NCBI RefSeq assembly: GCF_000620785.1
Contig: NZ_JIAI01000001.1
Coordinates: forward strand, 744,001 to 808,000
Reading direction: 5' to 3'
DNA length: 64,000 nucleotides
Source: Actinospineispora acaciae DSM 45401
GTDB taxonomy: Bacteria; Actinomycetota; Actinomycetes; Mycobacteriales; Pseudonocardiaceae
Shown here: piece by piece, positions 60,838-64,000 of the stretch
How positions within the stretch are numbered: the first letter of the stretch is position 1
Layout: every line of letters starts with the position of its first letter
Program-made: the position numbers and the translations under genes
The notes under the pieces: model-generated
Database searches by the model: none
Seen by the model: only the letters and a program-made list of their open reading frames with translations
What the model was told of the DNA's origin: nothing

Positions 60838-61749
60838 ATGGACGGACCTGGCCCGCTCGGCGACTTCCTACAGGCCAGACGTGCCCGCCTGCGACCGGAG
60901 GACGTCGGCCTGCGCGACCTCGGGCCACGCAGGAGGGTGGCCGGGCTGCGGCGCGAGGAGCTGGCCCAGCTCGCGGGCGTCAGCGTGTCGTACTACACGA
61001 GGTTGGAGCAGGGGCAGTCCCGAGGGGCCTCGGCCGAGGTGCTGGAGGCGATCGCCCGCGCGCTGCTGCTCGACGATCACGAGCGCGAGCACCTCAACCG
61101 GCTCGCCGGGACCGCCCGCCGCGCTCCCCTGGCACGCCGGCCACGGCCCGAGAAGCTCGCCGACGAGACACGGGACCTGCTGCGGGCCGTGGACGGCGTC
61201 CCGGCGATGGTGCTCGGCCGGCGCACGGACGTGCTGGCGTGGAACACGCTCGGGCACGCGCTGCTCGCCGGCCACCTGGACGTCGACGGCCCGGACAACC
61301 CGGCGGGGCGGCCGAACATGAGCCGGATGCTGTTCCTGGACCCGCACTGCCGGGAGCTGTACGCGGACTGGAGGCGCAAGACCCGCGCGGTGGTCGGCAA
61401 CCTGCGGATCGCCGTCGGCAGGCACCCGAGGGACCCGCTGCTCGCCGAGCTGATCGGCGAGCTGACGATGAAGAGCCCGGAGTTCGTCGCGCTCTGGGGC
61501 GACCACCGGGTGACACCCTGCGACGCCGCGTCCTACGACCTGCACCATCCCGTCGTCGGCACGGTGACGGTGACCCAGCAGGCGCTGTCGATCGCCCGCT
61601 CGCCGGATCAGGCGCTGATCGTGTGCACGACCCCCGCCGGCTCCCCTTCCGAGGAGGCTCTCGCCCTACTCCGACAGCTGAGCGGCGGAGGCGGCCGTCA
61701 GGGTCTGGAGCTCGGTGTCGGACAGGCGAAGGTCGTGCAGGGCCAGTAG
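60838..61749 (+). CDS. XRE regulator with MmyB-like ligand domain
   Basis: 303 residues from the ATG at 60838. HTH in LRREELAQLAGVSVSYYTRL; a ligand domain like that of MmyB follows with VLGRRTDVLAWNTLGHALLAG, RMLFLDPHCRELYADWRR and ELTMKSPEFVALWGDHRV. Members bind a fatty-acid-like ligand. Divergent from the MBL/esterase operon, its probable target. The last 84 nt overlap the aldo-keto reductase gene, tail to tail. Confidence 0.92.
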   Translation: MDGPGPLGDFLQARRARLRPEDVGLRDLGPRRRVAGLRREELAQLAGVSVSYYTRLEQGQSRGASAEVLEAIARALLLDDHEREHLNRLAGTARRAPLARRPRPEKLADETRDLLRAVDGVPAMVLGRRTDVLAWNTLGHALLAGHLDVDGPDNPAGRPNMSRMLFLDPHCRELYADWRRKTRAVVGNLRIAVGRHPRDPLLAELIGELTMKSPEFVALWGDHRVTPCDAASYDLHHPVVGTVTVTQQALSIARSPDQALIVCTTPAGSPSEEALALLRQLSGGGGRQGLELGVGQAKVVQGQ

Positions 61750-62631
61750 CGCTGAGAGCTGCTCGACCGTGCGCGCGGAGGCGATCGGCGCGACCACCGT
61801 CGGCTGTTGCGCCAGCCAGGCCAGCGCGACGGTCGCCATCTGCGCGCCGCGCGCCGTCGCCACGTCCTCCAGCGCGGTGAGGACGTTGACGCCGCGCTCG
61901 GTGTCCGCGTAGCCGCCGGCCAGGCCGGGCATGTCGCGGATGCTGTCGACGGCCTTGCCGGGGCGGTACTTGCCGGTCAGGAAGCCGGACGCGAGCGCGA
62001 AGTACGGGATGCAGGCAAGGCCTTCGCGCTGGACGATCTCCCGCCGCTCGCCCTCGTAGGTGTCGCGCGAGACCAGGTTGTAGTGCGGCTGGAGCGCGAC
62101 GTAGCGGGCCAGGCCCTCACGGTCGGAGGCGTCCAGCGAGGCGCGCAGCCGCTCGGCGCTGATGTTGGAGGCCGCGATGGCGCGGACCTTGCCGGCCTTC
62201 ACCAGGCCGTCGAGCGCGGTGATGATGTCCTCGACCGGGACCGACTCGTCGTCGAAGTGGGTGTAGTAGAGGTCGATGCGGTCGGTGCCCAGCCGCCGCA
62301 GGGACGCCTCGGCGGCGGCCTCGATGTTCGCGGGCGCGAGGCCCTTGTACCGGGGGTGGTCGCTGACCTTGGTCGCGACGACCACGTCGTCGCGGTTGCG
62401 GCGGGTGGCGAGCCAGCGGCCGATGATGGTCTCGGACTGGCCCGCATCGTTGCCCGGGAACTGGTACATGTACGAGTCGGCGGTGTCGACGAAGTTGCCG
62501 CCCGCGTCGGCATAGGCATCCAGCACCGCGAACGACTGAGCTTCGTCGGCGGTCCAACCGAACACGTTCCCGCCCAGGCACAGCGGGGACACGGCGAGAT
62601 CGGATGGGCCGAGGGGGCGACGTTCGGACAT
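61666..62631 (-). CDS. Aldo-keto reductase
   Basis: 321 residues from the ATG at 62631. Tetrad: Asp and Tyr in FVDTADSYMYQFPG, Lys in VVVATKVSDHP and His in DLYYTHFDDES. NADPH-dependent reduction of an aldehyde or ketone. A frame running beyond the stop region upstream is a shadow. Divergent from the FAD-linked oxidase at 62668 (36 bp). Confidence 0.93.
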   Translation of the reverse strand: MSERRPLGPSDLAVSPLCLGGNVFGWTADEAQSFAVLDAYADAGGNFVDTADSYMYQFPGNDAGQSETIIGRWLATRRNRDDVVVATKVSDHPRYKGLAPANIEAAAEASLRRLGTDRIDLYYTHFDDESVPVEDIITALDGLVKAGKVRAIAASNISAERLRASLDASDREGLARYVALQPHYNLVSRDTYEGERREIVQREGLACIPYFALASGFLTGKYRPGKAVDSIRDMPGLAGGYADTERGVNVLTALEDVATARGAQMATVALAWLAQQPTVVAPIASARTVEQLSALLALHDLRLSDTELQTLTAASAAQLSE

Positions 62632-62667
62632 GATCCGATTAAACACGCCGGGCCGAGGGAGAAGCCG

Positions 62668-64000
62668 ATGACGGGGACACGCTCCTGGTGGGGTTGGGGA
62701 CTGGCCGAGGACGCCCTCTCCGACGAGGAGTGCGTCGCGATGGCGGCGGCGCTGCCGGGCACGCCGGCTCGGCCGCGGCCGGTTCCCGACGTATCCGAGC
62801 TGGCGCTGCCGACGGTTCGGGTGTCCCCGCCGGGCTCGCTGGCCGGGGTCGTGTCGTCCGCGCCAGACGTGCGTGCGGGGCACACCTTCGGCAAGGCCTA
62901 CCGGGACGTGGTGCGGGCGTTGCGCGGTGAGGTGGCAACAGCGCCGGACCTGGTGGCGTTCCCCCGGAACGAGGCGGACGTGGTCGACCTGCTGGACTGG
63001 GCCGGTGGGGCCGGGGTCGCGGTGGTGCCGTACGGCGGCGGCAGCTCGGTGGTCGGCGGGGTGGAGTACCGGGGCGACGCGCACGCCGGCGTGCTGTCGC
63101 TGGACCTGTCGGGGCTGGACAGGGTGCTGGAGGTGGACCCGGTCAGCCGGGCCGCGCGGATCCAGGCCGGCGCGCGGGGGCCGGTGCTGGAGGACCAGCT
63201 GCGCCCGCGCGGCTACACCCTGCGGCACTTTCCGCAGAGCTTCGAGCACTCCACCCTCGGCGGCTGGCTGGCTACGAGGTCCGGTGGGCACTACGCCACT
63301 CTGTACACCCACATCGACGAGTTCGTGGAATCGATGCGGGTGGTCACGCCGGTGGGCGTCAACGAGTCGTGGCGGCTGCCTGGCTCGGGCGCCGGGCCCT
63401 CGCCGGACCGGCTGTTCCTCGGCTCGGAGGGCATCCTCGGGGTGATCACCGAGGCGTGGATGCGGGTGCAGGACCGGCCGATCCACAAGGCGTCGGCGGC
63501 CGTGCTGTTCGGCGACTTCGGCGCGGCGGTCGACGCGGTCCGGGCGGTGTCGCAGTCGGCGCTGTACCCGACCAACTGCCGGCTGCTCGACCCCGGCGAG
63601 GCCGCGTTCTCCGGCGCGGCGGACGGGACGAGCAGCGTGCTGGTGCTGGGGTTCGAGTCGGCGGTGGCCCCGGTGGAGGACCGGCTCGCCCAGGCCGTCG
63701 GGATCGCCGCCTCGCACGGCGGCGTGCCCCAGGAGTCTCGAGGCGCCGTCGGGGCGTGGCGGTCGGCGTTCCTGCGGATGCCGTACCGGCGCGACGGGCT
63801 GGCCCGGATGAGCGTGATCGTGGAGACCTTCGAGACGGCGTGCACCTGGGACCGCGCGGTCGGGTTGATCGACGCGGTGCGCGCCGAGCTGCACCCGGTC
63901 ATCGAGAAGATCACCGGACGGCCGGGCGTGATCAACTGCCGGTTCACCCACGTGTACCCGGACGGGCCGGCGCCGTACTTCACGGTGGTCGCCACCGGGC
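62668..64000 (+). CDS. FAD-linked oxidase, alkyl-DHAP-synthase-like (3' end cut)
   Basis: Starts at the ATG at 62668 with GAGGGAG upstream and runs off the window after 444 codons without a stop. FAD-binding PP loop VAFPRNEADVVDLLDWA and VVPYGGGSSVVGGVEYRG, then SFEHSTLGGWLATRSGG and LFLGSEGILGVITEAWMR. This is the vanillyl-alcohol-oxidase fold, closest in look to alkyldihydroxyacetonephosphate synthase. The C-terminal catalytic end is mostly outside the window. Function in ether-lipid synthesis is unproven. Confidence 0.9.
   Translation, partial: MTGTRSWWGWGLAEDALSDEECVAMAAALPGTPARPRPVPDVSELALPTVRVSPPGSLAGVVSSAPDVRAGHTFGKAYRDVVRALRGEVATAPDLVAFPRNEADVVDLLDWAGGAGVAVVPYGGGSSVVGGVEYRGDAHAGVLSLDLSGLDRVLEVDPVSRAARIQAGARGPVLEDQLRPRGYTLRHFPQSFEHSTLGGWLATRSGGHYATLYTHIDEFVESMRVVTPVGVNESWRLPGSGAGPSPDRLFLGSEGILGVITEAWMRVQDRPIHKASAAVLFGDFGAAVDAVRAVSQSALYPTNCRLLDPGEAAFSGAADGTSSVLVLGFESAVAPVEDRLAQAVGIAASHGGVPQESRGAVGAWRSAFLRMPYRRDGLARMSVIVETFETACTWDRAVGLIDAVRAELHPVIEKITGRPGVINCRFTHVYPDGPAPYFTVVATG

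Overview
The window is very GC-rich, with GTG starts and ATGA/GTGA overlaps throughout. Its repertoire is typical of a filamentous actinomycete: ECF42 sigma factors with DGPF partners, a DUF397/XRE pair, an IniB-like protein, many LysR/GntR/TetR regulators, a lone class I terpene synthase and MoaF-family proteins. Pseudonocardiales is a reasonable guess but is inferred only from gene content. I see no rRNA, tRNA, CRISPR array, transposase or integrase. The first gene (MFS exporter) and the last gene (FAD-linked oxidase) are cut by the window edges.

Layout. 1-6 kb: MFS exporter, DUF899 protein, first ECF42 sigma/DGPF pair, AMP nucleosidase, and a TetR/SDR divergent pair with a clear inverted-repeat operator. 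6-11 kb: tandem-DUF1259 lipoprotein plus a coupled membrane protein, divergent from a two-component system, then a Y-family polymerase whose start lies inside a LexA-type SOS box. 11-22 kb: a carboxylic-acid style metabolic region with a ThDP enzyme, an RraA-like aldolase, two Nramp-fold transporters lacking the metal-site motifs, TctABC, and GntR/LysR regulators. A palindrome TGGTATACCA stands upstream of the RraA gene and again upstream of the GntR gene. 22-32 kb: CstA/YbdD, a BisC-type molybdoenzyme, an IniB-like repeat protein, a second ECF42/DGPF pair, another ECF sigma factor, and an LLM flavin enzyme. 32-46 kb: orphan ABC ATPase, double-Lrp regulator with an MFS exporter, DHFR-like protein, a 1 kb gene-poor stretch with a 17-bp inverted repeat, terpene synthase, then amidase, AraC regulator, branched-chain-type ABC transporter (with a LivM-LivG fusion), SDR and a MoaF-family protein. 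46.8-53.9 kb: an accessory segment of visibly lower GC. It holds a Cys-rich protein of unknown function, a Cys-rich membrane protein and a 1087-residue nuclease-STAND NTPase that looks like an antiviral defence protein, followed by a frameshifted XRE regulator with its DUF397 partner. 53.9-64 kb: a second MoaF cluster (GMC oxidoreductase with a coupled 68-residue protein, LysR, MoaF, class IV aminotransferase), then carboxylesterase, metallo-beta-lactamase, XRE/MmyB regulator, aldo-keto reductase and FAD-linked oxidase.

How the genes work together. Most of the window is small regulator-plus-enzyme-plus-transporter modules for uptake and oxidation of organic acids, amides or amines, mixed with stress and repair functions. 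The least conventional items are the 47-52 kb nuclease-STAND segment, the two MoaF-centred modules and the two Nramp-fold proteins without a canonical metal site.
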